In this document: positions 5,510 to 6,064 of the stretch, in pieces | How positions within the stretch are numbered: position 1 is the stretch's first letter | Layout: each line of letters begins with the position of its first letter | DNA from: Rhodoluna limnophila | GTDB taxonomy: Bacteria > Actinomycetota > Actinomycetes > Actinomycetales > Microbacteriaceae | Assembly: GCA_943326655.2 (NCBI GenBank) | Contig: CALPUC020000056.1 | Location: forward strand, 1 to 6,064 | Direction: 5' to 3' | DNA: 6,064 bases | Notes under the pieces: model-generated | The model's input: the letters and a program-made list of their open reading frames with translations, nothing else | What the model was told of the DNA's origin: nothing | Database searches by the model: none | Translations under genes and position numbers: made by a program

Positions 5510-6064
5510 GGCGTTGTGGTACTCATTTCTGGAAGTGGCTCGAACCTTCGGGCCCTGCTGGATGCAACCCTAGACCCAACCTTTCCAATCAGAGTTTTAG
5601 CGGTCGGAGCCGACAACCCGTGCGACGGTTTGGAACACGCGGAACTCTTTGGAATTCCAACTTTTGTGGTGAGCCCAACCAACTTCGAAAGCCGCGAGGC
5701 CTGGGCCGAAATGCTTCTAGAAAACGTGAACTATTTTGAGCCAGACCTTACGGTTTTGGCCGGATTCATGCGAGTGCTACCACCCATTTTTGTGCACGCG
5801 TTATCGCCAAGACTTATCAACACTCACCCGTCACTGCTGCCACTCTTTCCTGGCGCACACGCGGTGCGAGACGCTTTGGCCGCGGGTAGCACAGAAACCG
5901 GCGTCACCATTCACATCGTCGACGAAGGTGTCGATACCGGGCCGCAGTTGGCGCAGGAGCGTCTTGCGATTTTGGCCGATGAAACCGAACACGAACTACA
6001 CGATCGCATCAAAGAAATAGAGCGCAAGTTGTTAGTTGGCGTGGTTCGAGACATTGCCGATGGC
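5504..6064 (+). CDS. purN: Phosphoribosylglycinamide formyltransferase (3' partial)
   Basis: PurN transfers a formyl group from 10-formyltetrahydrofolate to GAR, giving FGAR, in de novo purine synthesis in the cytoplasm. The frame stays open to the window edge (187 codons), so about 10-25 C-terminal residues are missing. Counting from GTG 5504, the phosphate-binding loop is GSGSN (10-14), then SREAW (63-67) and LAGFMRVL (85-92). The catalytic set is complete: N106 and H108 in INTHPSLLP and D144 in DEGVDTGP, numbers that coincide with those of E. coli PurN. GTG 5504 gives the usual N-terminal length (MIGVVVLISG, like the MNIVVLISG of E. coli). GTG 5516 is better placed behind GAGGTGATC (5501-5509) but would shorten the first beta strand. 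The gene begins 9 bases after the DUF6350 stop. By comparison with relatives purH is expected next, outside the window. Confidence 0.96.
   Translation, partial: MIGVVVLISGSGSNLRALLDATLDPTFPIRVLAVGADNPCDGLEHAELFGIPTFVVSPTNFESREAWAEMLLENVNYFEPDLTVLAGFMRVLPPIFVHALSPRLINTHPSLLPLFPGAHAVRDALAAGSTETGVTIHIVDEGVDTGPQLAQERLAILADETEHELHDRIKEIERKLLVGVVRDIADG

Noticed and set aside
5736..6020. 94-codon + strand open frame within purN
   Set aside because: It is out of frame with purN, whose catalytic residues are all present in the other frame; its Cys/Arg/Ser-rich product looks like frame-shifted translation.
1..6064. A novel defence, mobile or biosynthetic system
   Set aside because: Every long stretch is accounted for by known housekeeping families in a conserved order; no transposase, integrase, repeat-spacer array, toxin-antitoxin pair or RNA gene was seen.

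Overview
This window is an ordinary housekeeping stretch of an actinobacterial chromosome. All five genes are on the + strand, closely spaced. In order they are: the 3' end of a PcrA/UvrD-type DNA helicase (1-243); a DUF2207 membrane protein (271-2043); sucC (2146-3306) and sucD (3328-4215), the two subunits of succinyl-CoA synthetase; a DUF6350 polytopic membrane protein of the PerM type (4220-5494); and purN (5504 to the window edge), which lacks only its last residues. From memory of family context, uvrD1/pcrA - sucC - sucD - perM - purN is a conserved actinobacterial gene order (uvrD1, sucCD, perM, purN in Mycobacterium tuberculosis), and it is the best evidence for the phylum.

GC content is near one half (five 60-base lines counted by hand gave 43 to 62%), which is low for Actinobacteria. 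Leucine codon CTA is common even in sucC, and no gene whose end is visible stops with TGA. A small-genome, lower-GC actinobacterium, for example a freshwater Microbacteriaceae of the Rhodoluna/Aquiluna kind, would fit. That placement is inference, not demonstrated.

Layout: 1-243 is the RNA-polymerase-binding Tudor-like tail of the helicase. After 27 bases comes the DUF2207 gene, which ends in a glycine/serine tail encoded by a GGTGGC tandem repeat. The only sizeable gap (2044-2145, 102 bases) holds a candidate -10 element and a 10-bp direct repeat whose second copy contains the sucC start codon. From sucC onward the genes lie 4 to 21 bases apart with no visible terminator, so sucC-sucD-DUF6350-purN looks like one transcription unit. 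sucCD makes the substrate-level phosphorylation enzyme of the TCA cycle. The DUF6350 protein is a membrane protein linked to cell division in mycobacteria. PurN performs the first folate-dependent formyl transfer of purine synthesis.

No RNA gene, CRISPR array, insertion sequence, attachment site or clear defence or accessory system was seen. The observations worth a second look concern translation starts (two TTG, one GTG), the direct repeat at the sucC start, recurring -10-like motifs at gene starts, and the DUF2207 gene placed between pcrA and sucC.
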